Assembly (NCBI RefSeq): GCF_004337985.1
Contig: NC_043740.1
Location: 4,215,030 to 4,279,029, forward strand
DNA: 64,000 nt
Direction of reading: 5' to 3'
Source of the DNA: Pyricularia pennisetigena
Lineage: Eukaryota > Ascomycota > Sordariomycetes > Magnaporthales > Pyriculariaceae
Each line of letters starts with the position of its first letter. Position 1 is the stretch's first letter. Shown piece by piece: positions 22,641 through 34,988 of this stretch. A program made the translations under genes and the position numbers. A model generated the notes under the pieces. The model was not told where the DNA came from. It searched no databases and saw nothing but the letters and a program-made list of their open reading frames with translations.

Positions 22641-23540
22641 ATGGTTTCCTCAGCGCGGGCGTACAACTGGTACGTGTGCATGGTCGCCGCCATGGCCATG
22701 GTACTCTACGGGTACGTCTGTTTGCGATGTCTCCCTTTGTGAACCTGACACGATCAGCTTGACCACCCACTTTTACGGGGAAGAGTTCGTCTGACCTTGA
22801 GGGATTTTCGATCATGTCGCAGATACGATGCGTCGGTCTTCAACAGCGTTCAGGGCAGTGACCACTGGCTCGAGTGGTTCAATCTCAACTCGGTAGGCTT
22901 GAAATCCCCCTACCCGCGCCCACGACCTTATCCAGCCGTCAACGTCTTGGGAACAGGAACACTGACCGGTCGTCTGCTTAGGCTACCGACGCGTACATGA
23001 TTGGTCTGATCAACACGGCTTACACGATTGGAGCCATCATATCTGGGTTCTTCATTGGTGGCCCGGCGGTAGGTCCTCCTTGACCGTCTCGGGGAGATTG
23101 GGCTGTTTATATCATCGAAACCGACGTCTGACGAGGCGCTTTGAACCCTGCAGGCCGACTACCTGGGTCGACGATGGGCCATCTTCGCCGGGTGCGCCAC
23201 CACAGTGGTGGCGACTTTCATGCAGGCTTTTGCTCCGTACCACAACATCGGCGTGTTCATTGCTGGGCGCGTGGTTATCGGCCTCGGCCAGGGTAAGCTA
23301 TTTTTTTTACAGGTTCTCGCGGGTTTGAGCATGTCTGTTTGCGCAACTGCTAACGGTTTCTTGCTCCATGTAGGCTTGGCTCTGAGTAAGTCTAGGCCGG
23401 TCGTTCTGTGCCTGGTTCGCCACATGCCATATTAGAATCCGTTCCCTGGTCTGACATATCACTCTCTGTCTCTTTAGCTGCTGGCCCCGTCTACATCAAC
23501 GAGATGGCGCCGGCTGAAATCCGCGGAGTTGTAATGGTAC

Positions 23541-23609
<69 letters not shown>

Positions 23610-25038
23610 TCTCTCGCCCACAGGTCGAGAACTCACTCAACTGTTGAGCGTGCTGGCTGGGGTTGAGGCTGACAAGTAAATTCTATCCACGCCCTCAGAC
23701 CTTCTGGCAGCTCTTCTACAGCGTTGGCTCCTTCATCTGCTTCTGGACCAACTACGCCTGCTCGCAGAACCGCAAGAACTTGGGCCACTGGGACTGGCGG
23801 ACGGTGGTCATCCTGCAGGCGCTGGTGCCCGTGGTCATCATGGCGCTGATCCCCTGGATCCCCGAGTCGCCGCGCTGGCACATCCAGCGCCACGGCGACG
23901 TCGAGGGTGCGCGTGCGGCGCTGCGCAGGGTTCGCGAGACGGAAGAGGAGGTCGAGGCCGAGGTGGTGACCATCCGCGAGGCGATCGAGTACGAGAAGGA
24001 GCTGTCGCAGGGTTCGTCGTACAAGGCACTGTTCAGGGATGCTTCCGTCAGGAAGAGGCTGTACCTGGCCATGGTTCTCAACGTTGGACAGCAGGTGAGT
24101 CGGGCGAAGAGCGGCTTGTTCCGCCCCTGCCGCCTCCCCTGATGCCCATCTTTTTTTTTGACTAACAGCAAAACCACCACCGTGCAGCTCACCGGCCAAG
24201 GCACCCTCAACAGCTACAGCACGGCGATTTACAAAAAGGTGTGGCCCGACGTCACCACCATCAACCTGATCAACGCGCTCAACGCGACCTTTGGCATCCT
24301 CTTCACGCTCAACGCGGCCTGGACGGCCGACCGCTTCGGCCGCCGCTGGCTGTTCATCGTGGGCGCCGTCGGCATGAGCCTGTGCATGCTCGCGGTGCCG
24401 GTGGTCGGGCTCGCGACGCCCGACATCGACGGCGGCCGCAAGACGCAGCCGGTCGGCATCGCCATCGTCTTCCTGCTCTTCATGTTTGCGCTCTTTTACA
24501 AGCCCAGCTGGGGCGCCACCACCTGGATCTGGACCGCCGAGGTCTTCTCCATGAACGTGCGCGCCCAGGCCGTCGGCATGTGCTCGCAGATGCAGAACGT
24601 GGCCAACACCATCTTTCAGCAGTTCTTTCCCAAGTTCCTGCAAGACACGTACGTTTTTTTTCCTTTTCTTGTCTGACGATCCTTCTTGTCGTGTCGCCAC
24701 TTTCCATCACTTGGTGTCTCTGGGTCAATCTGTTCCCGCCAACTAACCCTTTTGTCCCTACTCGATGCCAAAAAAAAAACAGCGGCCTCAAGTGTCTCTT
24801 CTTCTTCATGGCCATCAACATCGTCCTCGCCGTCTTTGTGTACTTCCTCATCCCCGAGACCAAAAAGGTTCCCCTCGAGGAGATGGACGTGCTCTTTGGC
24901 GGCGTCAACCACGTCGACCAGGGCGCCGGCAAGCTCGGCCTCGACGACAACAAGGCCGTCCCGGCCGTCCGGATGGACGAGGAGACCGGCGGCAGTGCCA
25001 CACCCCCACGGGTGACCGGACGAGGAGTAGGTGCTTGA
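22641..25038 (+). CDS. MFS sugar transporter, nine exons
   Basis: Exons 22641-22711, 22823-22892, 22982-23068, 23154-23292, 23374-23385, 23478-23536, 23699-24094, 24188-24648 and 24783-25038 join in frame and give 516 aa, a normal length for the family. Sugar porter signatures appear in order: DYLGRR after TM2, GPVYINEMAPAEIRG, PESPRW, DRFGRRW after TM8 and PETKKVPLEEMD near the C-terminus. It is an integral plasma-membrane, proton-coupled or facilitative sugar carrier with about 12 membrane segments. The substrate (hexose or disaccharide) cannot be settled. Exon 5 is only 12 bp (frame G-LAL-T). Intron 6 begins GTAC and then runs into 67 T residues. All other splice sites look ordinary. Confidence 0.93.
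23542..23608. repeat. T67 homopolymer inside an intron
   Basis: An uninterrupted run of 67 T residues starting five bases after the 5' splice site of intron 6 of the sugar transporter. The exact length may be inaccurate. Confidence 0.9.
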
Positions 25039-25588
25039 GTTTGTGTGCAGGGGCCGTCAGACAAGTCGGGCACAGACTGCGGGTGTAGGAGACGGGCTTA
25101 AATGTATAGTAGTTACGGAAAGGGGCATTTTTTTCCAGCTCACGAGCGACCATCGATCTCGGTTGCTTGGCTTGTAAGTCGATTGACAAGAGCGTGGTGC
25201 CGGAAAAGCCAGGCGACTATGCTCAAGGCTCAAGCACCCGTTTGATTGTACTATTCATCCATGTTTTCGCGGGCATGGCTTGTATAGACGCAGCTCGGTT
25301 CACCTGTGGACTGGGATCCGGACAATAGAGCAGACTGTGTAGAGTATTGTCGTCTTCGACATCAGTGAGAGGCTGTAATAATCGCCGAGTATCATAGAGA
25401 CTTTCTTAATCTCGGGCACAACACCGCCCACGTTCTTGTGGCTCTTTCTTTGCATGTCTCGGATGCACCAACGTCATGATCTGCGGTCTCTTTTTCCGTC
25501 GAATGATGCATGGCTATGAAAGTGGACTATTAGTTGCAGCCATTGCGCGCGATTGATAAAACATATCAAGCGATACGGACTGGCGAGC

Positions 25589-25624
<36 letters not shown>

Positions 25625-28600
25625 CTGGTTGTATGACTAAGAAGAGACGAAAGAACTCGGATGACAAAAAGATTCCCAAAATTATTTGTAAATTTTCTCG
25701 CCAGTAGAGTGTCTTGGTAGTAACGAGGTGGTGAAGAGCAGGTGTTTCGAAACAGAATATAGATATCGCTAAGAACGCTATTGCTCTCACATAAGAAAAG
25801 GAAACAGGTCTCACAACCTCCCTCTTCTTACTTTCTTACTGTACAGCTCGTTAGCCTCATGTAACACAACTAACTAAATTCCAAAGGTTAGCAGCGCAAT
25901 ATTGTTTGGTCTGTGCTAGACTCTCAAGCGCAGCTGGGGTTAATAAAAAGTTATCACTACATGAGTTCTCGAAGTTCAAGGGCCCAGGATGCTATAACGA
26001 CATCTGGACGGCCAGCTGCAGAAACGGTGCAGTTCGAAACGGACTCAAACAGTCCGCTTGCACGCACACTTGCGTCAAAGGCTTCAGGCTTGAAACTCAC
26101 AGTTCAGAAATCCAGACAAGAAGCTTTTCTTGAGTGTTGAATCTTGGGGAGTCTAAAGAGAAGCGGTGCGCGCGATGTCTTTTAGGCTGCTCGGAGATGC
26201 GAAGATGGCGGTGGCGGACCCGGTGGCATCACAAGTCATTTATCCCGGATCCGTGGGTATCCATCTTACAGTGCCATCAGCTTTCCTCCGGTTGAGCCTG
26301 AAAGCGGACGGAGATCTGCCAGGCGCGGCAGCAACTTTGCACGGTTCCTCTTCACCTATCAACCTAACACCAGTCTGACCGCCAGCTCGCCCGGTGCTTT
26401 TCAAAGTTTACCTTGTGCGTTCCTCCTGATCGCCACTCGGAGCTTTTTTTTGAATGACTCCAACGACGTCGCATCTTGTGAGTGGTATGTAGCGCCCAGG
26501 TTGAATAGGGGTTGAACCCATGAACGAGTTCCAACCTTTTGGTCGGTTGGACATGACGACGGCTCAGCCAGCGGGTCTGTCACGTAGATCAGTAAGCATC
26601 TTACAGCAAGGCCAGCGAGCGCACCTTTGTGCTGTTGACGGAACATGGCGCCACTATCCCGTCCTTGTAACTGGTAGGAGGTGACCTGGGGGCCGCCTTC
26701 AAGGCCGTAATGCTGAAGTCTGTACATGGCAAAGTCAGGTGGGGTGAGGGTGCGGGTGAGGAGATGTGTGCACAACAGCACAAGTAAGTAGTGATTGTTG
26801 AATAGTGTCGCAGTTCATGCGGCATGCGCTGCTTAAAAATGAAACTCAGAGGGAAAGAAAAAGTACGAAGAACGGCTTGGCAGACCTTGCTGCGTCAGTG
26901 TTGACAGCTTGTGCTCTACTTCGCGCTGGCAGTAAATATGCGCTAGACTCTATAATCATGTTATATTTGTACTCCTAGCCTCATTACAAGCTCGAGACTC
27001 TGTACGAGAGACGGCAAGAAGGAGGCTCATATTGCTGTTTGATTTTTGAGTGAGGTGCATGGTCAGACTTGCCGGACATGGCTGTAAATGTCTTTTTTTT
27101 AGAATCAAGTGAAGCATGTGATTAGTGTTTGTTGAGCCAATCTTCTCTCCCTTTCATAACTCCCAAATAAAACATGCCAAGCTACCATGACTAGGTGGAA
27201 TCTTGACATTTTCCGCCTCTGCTCTATGCATAACTCAATAACGGTTGCTATGGTCACAGACATGAAAAGAGCGGGCATCTGTACACTTGGGGCTGAAGTC
27301 GTATGAAAGCTGACCGCATAGTATGGGCTCGCCAAGGCTATAGGAGCCATGATAAGTTACTTATACAGAAGAGCGAGAAAACCTGCCTATGTAGGCCATC
27401 GTGTGACGAGACGTATGGTCAGGAATGGACCCCAAAAGCGGAGGCTTATCGGAACGTTCAGGAAATAGATTGATGGCCTGATGTCATTGCTTTGTGAATG
27501 GTTTGGAGCTAGCCAGGGAGCATTGCAAGCTGTATAGATCTGGCATTTCGAGAAGGATTCAAGATAAAATCATGACTGGAATTTTTAATGACAGTGACCA
27601 TCTGACAGGAACTTGGCTGGGAAACAAAGTGATTCGATGTTAGGTCCGTACCACACCGTACCATATCCCGTAAAAAGATTCGAATGCAACACCATTAACC
27701 AATCTGGGGCTTAGACACGCCGGAAATTGATCGAATATACCCCCATCGGACTGATTGGGACTGTATAAGTCAGGGCTGCGTACATGACCATATTGGGAAA
27801 CGGGGAAACTCGGCCGGTCAGCAGTGCTACGCTGCGTTGACCAGCCAAACATTCAAAAGGCTGGGCATAATCAATCAATTTCATTTACAATTTTGGATGT
27901 TTTGGATACGTCTAAGCGATCCCAACTTCAGCTGCCACGAAGAACGGGGGCTTTTCTTTATCCGGACGCGGGTTCTGACGCGCAAATGTGCCAAGAGATG
28001 GCATTACTGAGATAGACGCAGGCCGTGGCGCGGGGTCTAGACCTGGGCTGTTGAACTCTGTTGAACTGCCGTGCTGGGCGGGCGGTGTGAGACTGGGATA
28101 GGAGGACGAGAATCATCATGTTACAATGTACCGACCAATGATTTTATGTTTCAAGGTTCTTACCCCGGACCTGAAGGGCTGTGATGGCTGTCTCGTTGGT
28201 CGAGGCCGGCGTCAGAGGGCTAGAACAATCGTCATGCAGTCATCAATCAATTTGCCCACAATTACAAGCAGCCTTGGCATTGCAAATTTCAGTGGACGTC
28301 ACAATATACCTAGAGTCAAAGTGTAATTATTGCAGCTGTTGCAAACAGCACACGCAGTCTGACAGATGTGATTTACCATGTAATGTAACATAGCAACACG
28401 CCCGGTAATCATGAGAAGCAGGGTTGAGGCGCAGTAGCTTTTGGAGTTTTTTTTTTTTTTTTTTTTTTTTCCTTTTTTTTTCAACAAAAGATTTTCGTCA
28501 TGTTATCCACGGAGTCGGGCGGACAGCCTGCCGACCTGACAATAGTTGTGGGCTAGGGTGGATTGTAACCGAGGAGCATCGTGTAGCAATCCAGACTTGC

Positions 28601-28872
28601 TAGGCGGTGCTATGGATGTCCAATGTCCCAGATCAGGGAGTTGAGTGAGACTTGGACATCTAATGGCAAAAAAAAAAAAAAACACCTTTAGCTGAAGCCA
28701 ACAGCATCCCTGGCGTGGAGGCTATATAAGGACAGCACCTCGACCTGATGAGAGAAGGTCAACCCCTACTTCTCCAGCAGCCCCAGCAGCCCTTTTGATC
28801 AGCTCTCAATACTCCAGCAATCAACCGCAGTCGCCTCTTCCCCCCTCAGCTCAGACAGCCAATCTTTTCAAG
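25039..28872. other. 3.8-kb intergenic region without supported genes
   Basis: I found no recognisable protein or RNA gene. T runs occur at 25590-25624 (35 nt) and 28447-28470. Open frames up to about 126 codons exist (for example 26401-26781 minus) but show no domain and no splice continuity. It separates the housekeeping-like half from the secreted-protein half of the window. Confidence 0.5.
28723..28729 (+). promoter_or_regulatory. TATA box of the cysteine-rich secreted protein gene
   Basis: TATATAA lies 144 bp upstream of the start codon, followed by a CA-rich leader. This is typical of strongly inducible fungal genes. Confidence 0.6.
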
Positions 28873-29425
28873 ATGCAGCTCACCGTCTTCCTCACGGCAA
28901 CCCTGGCCGCCGTTGCCCAGGCCGCCGACGTCTGCGGTGCCACCGGGTCCAGCTGCGGCGGCACCCTTCGGTGCTGCAACGGCATCGCGGCCGGCTCATG
29001 CTGCCGCTTCGGCGCCTCCACGTCGGTGCGCTTCACGCTGCCCGCCAACAGGTAAGTAGTCTCTTTCTTCCCCGGACTCGCAATTTCCTGGCATTCCGAG
29101 GGAAACAAAACAAAAAAAAAGATTGAAACTGACTTTCTCACCCTACTTTACCACAAACAACAAATACAGCCGTGGCCAAGCCTGGACCAACAGCGACTGC
29201 ACCGGCAACTCGCTGACCTTTAGCACGGCCAACGCCGGCACTTTCTGCCTCGCCTGGTCCGGCCGTGGGTCCGGCCGGTGGCTCGAGGGCCGCTCGCTGG
29301 TTAAGGTCCGCAGCGACGGCACCGAGGCCAGCGCCGACGAGGAGTGCGAGGAGCCCAACGCCTTTTACAACGAGGAGGGCATGGAGATCACCGCCCGCGA
29401 GGCCGGGGTCCCTGATGCCGAGTAG
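28873..29425 (+). CDS. Small cysteine-rich secreted protein
   Basis: Two exons, 28873-29051 and 29170-29425, join across a 118-bp GT-AG intron and encode 144 aa. Residues 1-18 (MQLTVFLTATLAAVAQAA) are a clear signal peptide. The mature protein has six cysteines clustered in the first ~35 residues, including two CC pairs, and three more in the exon 2 part. The C-terminus is acidic. No family was recognised. Size, secretion and cysteine content are those of a candidate effector or cell-wall protein; the role is inference. A TATA box lies upstream, and the NLP gene lies 664 bp beyond the stop in convergent orientation. Confidence 0.82.
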
Positions 29426-30027
29426 AGGGGAAGGGCGAGCCGTGGGAACCGAAAAAAAGAAACATCACTTGGATGTACCAAAAGGTGCTGCAAGTTTTGC
29501 TGCGGCTGACAAAGAGGAACACGGAACGGAAACCCCTTGCCGTGGGTTGCCATTAGTGCGCATCCTCATGAACCCTCTTCCAACTTTTGTATCGGGATGT
29601 TGGAGTTTTTCTTTTCTCCCCTTTTCTCGTGGCGTTCGAGAAGCTAGGGCCCGGCTTCTCGAATTGAACAAGTCTTTCCTTTTGAATTCGTCAATAGACA
29701 ATAAATAAATACCTTGAGCTCAGAATATTTGGGTCCCTTGGCGATGGACAAGCAGGGGGTATAGACAGCTGCTCTGTCTATATTATGACTGTGAATTCAC
29801 TGCACCAGACTCATGTTTTTAAATGTAACATGCCCTGAATATTCGTCCTATATACGTGTGCTAATGCGCAGAAAATCAACAAGAAAAAAAATAAAAAAGC
29901 AAGGGTATAAGAAAAAGGCGGACAATCAAGCCAAAAAAAAAAAAAAAAAAAAAAAAAAAAAGCAAAACAAGATTAAACAACTGTTCCTCCCGAAGACGCT
30001 TCCACGCTTAAACACAGACACATATAT

Positions 30028-30072
<45 letters not shown>

Positions 30073-30088
30073 CACACAAACACCCATA
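29426..30088. other. Convergent intergenic region with A run and TA/CA microsatellite
   Basis: It holds both 3' ends of the convergent genes. An A-rich run lies near 29934-29961. A CA tract passes into a TA tract at about 30021-30078, just beyond the stop codon of the NLP gene. Confidence 0.7.
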
Positions 30089-30835
30089 CTACTGGGCATT
30101 GTTGAGATTGCTCATAAAGGACGAGTCCTTAAAGGGCACGCTGGCGGCGCCAAAGTCGGCGGTGTTGAGGGCGTCCCTCATGGCCTGGGGCATGGCATCC
30201 CAGTCCATGATGGGCTTGGTGAAGCCCCTGGTGTCGTCGGTGAACTGGAGCTCGTGGTTGGTGGGGAAGTTTGTAAAGTACTCGACCTTGACGTTTGTGC
30301 CGTCGAGGGGCACGCTGGTGGTCTTTTTGTACTTGCCGTGGCCCGAGGCGGCGCCGTTGGTGACGGTCTGCATGGCGGCGTCGGTGCAGACGACGACGTT
30401 CTCCCAGTCGTGCCTGTGCGCGCCGATGGTGTCGGACCGCGGCTGGTCCTTGGGCATGTACCACGAGTACATGATACAGAACTTGCCCTGCACCGTGCCC
30501 GCGCGCGCGTACGTCTGCCCGCGGTACGGGTCGCCGCAGTTGGTCCGGTCGCGCCCGCCGGGCTTGACGCCCCCGCTGACGTTGCCGTTGGCGTCCACCG
30601 CCGTGTACGGCTCGCAGCCGCTCGCGATGCGGAGCTTGGGGCTGAAGCGCGCGATGGCCTCCCCGACCGCCCCTGCCTGCACCGTCTGCGCCAGCGGGGA
30701 CAGGCTGTCGTGGTCCACCACCGCGCGCCGGTCCAGCGCCTGCGTGCCCGCGGCGTTGCTGCCGTCCATCCCGACGGGCGCGCCGAGTGCCAAGTGCGCG
30801 AGGGCAAGGAGGCCAAAGGTTGCGAAGGACTTCAT
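30089..30835 (-). CDS. Necrosis-inducing-like protein (NLP/NPP1 family), secreted
   Basis: A single exon of 248 aa. Residues 1-18 form a signal peptide (MKSFATFGLLALAHLALG). The NPP1 fold is recognisable from the N-terminal SGCEPY segment, the MYSWYMPKD strand and the family heptapeptide at about residues 139-145. The heptapeptide reads AHRHDWE instead of the usual GHRHDWE, with the metal- and activity-linked H, D and E retained. Four cysteines are present, two in the N-terminal half and two flanking the core. Many NLPs act on plant plasma membranes while others are non-cytolytic. The activity of this one cannot be inferred from sequence. The gene has no premature stop and a plausible 5' leader, so it appears intact. 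Confidence 0.93.
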   Translation of the reverse strand: MKSFATFGLLALAHLALGAPVGMDGSNAAGTQALDRRAVVDHDSLSPLAQTVQAGAVGEAIARFSPKLRIASGCEPYTAVDANGNVSGGVKPGGRDRTNCGDPYRGQTYARAGTVQGKFCIMYSWYMPKDQPRSDTIGAHRHDWENVVVCTDAAMQTVTNGAASGHGKYKKTTSVPLDGTNVKVEYFTNFPTNHELQFTDDTRGFTKPIMDWDAMPQAMRDALNTADFGAASVPFKDSSFMSNLNNAQ

Positions 30836-33800
30836 TTTGAAAAAGGTTATGGTGTGTGTTGAGAAAAAAGAAAAGATTAATGCGTGAGCGTCGTGAGAGA
30901 GAGAGAGAAAGATAAAAGGTATGCAAGATGCTTGTCCAGTCTGGGAGGCGACGAGGGTGAGGAAAAAAAAAAAAAAAAAAAGACCTCTGAGATGCACCAC
31001 TCCAGGTGGCGATACGGCCTGTTAAATATCCAAACAGCTCGGTAGGCCGTCGACCAGAACTACCACGTCGCAGAGAGGGCAGGACGGTCAAATCACCATG
31101 ATACTGTACCATCCCGAGTTGCACACGTAGTGCCGGTGTGGACTTTGCGAAATCACCCACACATCCTCTCGTTGGGAGCCTGTGTTCAATCTGGTCCGCG
31201 TCGGGCGTCAGGGGTAAACCAGTAAACCAAGTCTCCACGGTATCCACCAACAGCCGAGGGGGGGTCTGGGGAGGGGCGCCCAAACCAATATCGTCAACCA
31301 CCCCCGAAGCATTGGTTATGGATACCGGGTCTTGGAGTTACAATTTTGCATTTCGTCCGACCGTCGAATCCAGACATGAGGTCGCCAAGTTCGTCAATCT
31401 GGGAGAATTGCCGGAGGAGGTCGTGGACCAGAGTTCAGGAGAGTCTTGGTGATTCCCACCAGTCTAGACCCAAAGGGCAGTCGAGTTTCAAAAACGTCAA
31501 CATTTCTTTTTATGTTTATTTATTTATCTGCTTGAGCCTCACAAAAATAGCAAGCAGAATGGATCGGATCCCATGAGCCTTACCCCGCAAACCTAAGCGA
31601 GGTGTCAAATACAGGAAAGAGTTTTTATGCATCCATCAAGACCATGAAAGCTAACTGGACTGGGAAAAATCAACGGTAGTTTGGTCGATTGTTGCTATAA
31701 CCATCTCCATATACAAAACCACATCTTTCGGGGTCCCATACATTCCAAGCCAACAAAAAAAGAAGCCGCCTCCAAATTTCGCATAAGTTCGCCACCGCTG
31801 TCGGTTACACATACGACTTAATGCTGCGAAAAAACTGGCCATGCGGGGATCATGCTGGAACAAAGGAGGCGCATGTGACGTTATGGTTGCCTATGCATGA
31901 TCTGCACTCTGCTAAATCCGTTAACCTTAAGCTGAGAGTTTGCACATCATTTTTTGTTAAGATCGCGTCGTATGGTTTGTTTCGGAAAAAAAAAAAGAAA
32001 AAAAAAAGCCTCTGTGCGCTTCATGGGCGATCGCTCACCAAGCTTCGAACAATTTTAAGAAAACTTTGCTCCCGGACTTTTGCCGCTGACAAGACACAAG
32101 ACACAATCCCGACTCCGCATCGTGAAACGCTACGCATTGCCGGGATTGTCGCATTCATCTTTCGCCACGTCTTTTACCGTCGGATGGGTACATGACGGCC
32201 AGTTCAACTAAGCTGTTCCTGGCCTCTATCGGTACAAGATTATATCTACCTACCTACTCTTTTCGGCAGGGTGATCAGCAAGTTCGCCGGAATTGTCAAC
32301 GATGTCGCTGATCTTCTGCAACCACGTGAAAAAAAAAAAAAGGATGCTTCCGGAGCATTTGCGCATGACACATCAATCATGCCATGGGAACCCTGTTGAA
32401 ACCAGGCAATTTTCAGCACCTGAAAGGGTCGAGCAAGAGTCAGTGAGGAGCCCAACACGGAAATGATAGCCACACGCTATTGGACAAACCACTCCAATGG
32501 ATCAAATTGGCACCTTGCCAGTGCTCGTGATGCGTAGCTGACCCTTTATTAGCCTCCCAAAGAAGAGATACGACCGGAACCAAGACCGGAAGGTCAAAAA
32601 TGTTGGGGTGGTACTGCAGGAGGAAACTCCCCGCATAGCCTCGCCATTTACCGTAGCCGTGCCGCGTGGCCATACACGAAAACAGACGCGCTAGCACAAA
32701 CATCAGCCATTCAGCATGTCGGCAACAGAAGGGAAGTGGAAAACCCGTCGCGCTACTCGTCGACATCTTTAGCGACGGCCCGAGTGTCGATAAAACGGCG
32801 TCGAAAGGAGGCAGCAATTCGCACAACTAGACCATAGACCAGTCTGAATGATAATTCAACGCATGGACTCACTCCACCACTCGGTAGATAGTCCTCTCCC
32901 CATCAGACTACTTGCGCGGCAGTCAAAGTTGCGCGACAAAACTGCAAGGACCACAAACGTACGCAGAAAAATACCCTATCACAACGATTGCTGACCTCGG
33001 ATCGTGAGTCCTTTGACATGCCATGGGAACCTTGTGTGCCGACCCCACATTGCGTCCAGGAAGTGCTCTGTACAGTAACCTGGAGGGCGCACGAACCAAT
33101 GACGCGCCGCTCGGAATCCAGTCCCGAACATTACTGGCTGATCCTTTGCACTCACGCTGATCATGGCCGGGTTTGATGATTTTCGCATTTAAGCATGTTG
33201 AGTGAGTTTCTCCGCGTTGCTCGAGTAATTGATTTTTTTTTTTTCCCTTTTCCTTTGCCCGTGGAAGCACATTTCCATGTTTTTTGAGTATCGAGTTTTG
33301 TTTGGTAGTGATCTCGGCGGCGGCAGCTTCACGACTTTTCAGACATTCGAATCTTGAACAACATAATTTTTTTCAAAGAGACTCAAGAAAAGTCTGACTA
33401 CTGTAGTGAACTGTGAAATAAATTGCGCGATCATGTTCGCCTTGAGATCCAACGTAAACTCTGATATAGAACCACGCACATTCCGAGATGTGGTTCCTTG
33501 TGCAACGTGACCGCAACGCCACGACCCCTGTTTTCGCTTGTTACACCGAGAAGAAATAACAAAAAGTTCGCAGCATCTATAGATAACCCTAGATCTGGAA
33601 AACATGTGCCAAAAACTACGGAGATGTCCGGGTCACCAAGTGGATTTGGCTAATGTCGTTACGACTGTGCCATTGAATGCTACCTCTGCAAAGTACGCAA
33701 TCCACTTGCGCCGTTGCACTCCGGTTTACCGACAGATCGTATCAAGTAACCCCGTCATCCGATTGCTTCCCCCACCAGGACAACTAGTTATCTGTACCTT

Positions 33801-34988
33801 GAGCTTGTGAAGTGCCAAAAAAACAGCAAGATGAGGTTGAGCTACAAAGTGCCTGACAAGACCCGCTTGGTGGCGCTCATCCATGATATGAACCAGAGAG
33901 TGCAACGCGACTACTTTTCCTTTCATAGAACATCTCCCCCTTGGTAATGCCAATATCGGTATTTGGCCTTGGCATCGCGAACGGAGCTTCCATTGCACTG
34001 ACAGAAGAGATCAGTTTGCCCGCATTCTCGGCAGTAACCGGAAATTCCCTCTGCTGTGGACCCAAAGGGAACCTGGTGGCCCGCTCATTGAGTCTAACCA
34101 AGACTGTCTAGACCCTGTAGAAAAACATGTTGCAAACATGACATGGAATGATGGAAGCCTTGGACAATATCTGGATTGAGCGAAACCCTAACATTGACGT
34201 CCAGCCTCGGTGTTCACGGCAGTGTTAACCTCGAGACTCAATAAAATATGTCGCTCTAAAGTCATGCTCATGGCAGAAGTGAAAATGGGAGCCAAAACAT
34301 TAGAAAAGGCTGTTTTGATTTGGCAATAAAAGAATTTACTCGGTACTCTCCACGAGACTCTGATAATTGCATATTCAAGATTAGAGTCTCAAGGAGTCAA
34401 GGGATTTGTACTATCGATTTCTTTTGACGAAGCGGCAGCCAATTAAATCCAGGGTGTTGTTATTCCGCTTTTTATTTTTCATTTTACAGAAACGCTTGTA
34501 AACACTTTCGCATGACTCTCTAGAGTCGTTGGAAATCTGAAATTATTCACTTAGTCTTTTTGATTGCTTTGTGCACCAATTACCCAGTCCATGCAAGCCA
34601 TAACCCTGGGACTATCTGGCCAAGTGTCGAGGCTCCCAAGTCTGATGATCTATATTAGATTTTGACGTCGGAGAGAATGGATTTTGTAGACGAATCCTCA
34701 CTTTTGAGACACCCCGACATAGTGTTTATTTCAGGGATGTCAAAATGTATTTTATTGGTTCAATCAAGAGAAGGACGAGTTGTGCCAAGTTCAAAAACAA
34801 ACACAATGGACTGCATCAACCCAGCAAGGGTCATTGCAACCAAGAAAAAAAAAAAGAAAAAGAATGTCCACAAACAAAACCACCCCAATCCAACCCTCCA
34901 TTTCCCCATCCCTCAGACTCTTTTTTTTTTGTCATTTATCTCAAAACCTCCACTCCTCTCACCCTAAAATCTCTCAAACACAAGAGTC
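30836..34988. other. 4.2-kb intergenic region without supported genes
   Basis: No frame with a recognisable domain was found on either strand. The first part is the promoter of the NLP gene. Several A and T runs are present (for example 30962-30980 and 32329-32341). Open frames of up to about 128 codons (32440-32826 minus) have no support. Confidence 0.5.

Noticed and set aside
23633..24700. 355-codon minus-strand frame opposite the sugar transporter
   Set aside because: The frame is an antisense shadow of GC-rich exons 7-8. It runs through introns and reads as repetitive charged sequence.
26450..26620. Possible tRNA on the minus strand with a GGGTTCAACCCC T-arm-like hairpin
   Set aside because: A T-arm and an anticodon-like stem can be drawn, but no matching 7-bp acceptor stem lies at the required distance.
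30099..30887. 262-codon plus-strand frame opposite the NLP gene
   Set aside because: An antisense frame caused by high GC3 in the NLP gene. No signal peptide or domain.
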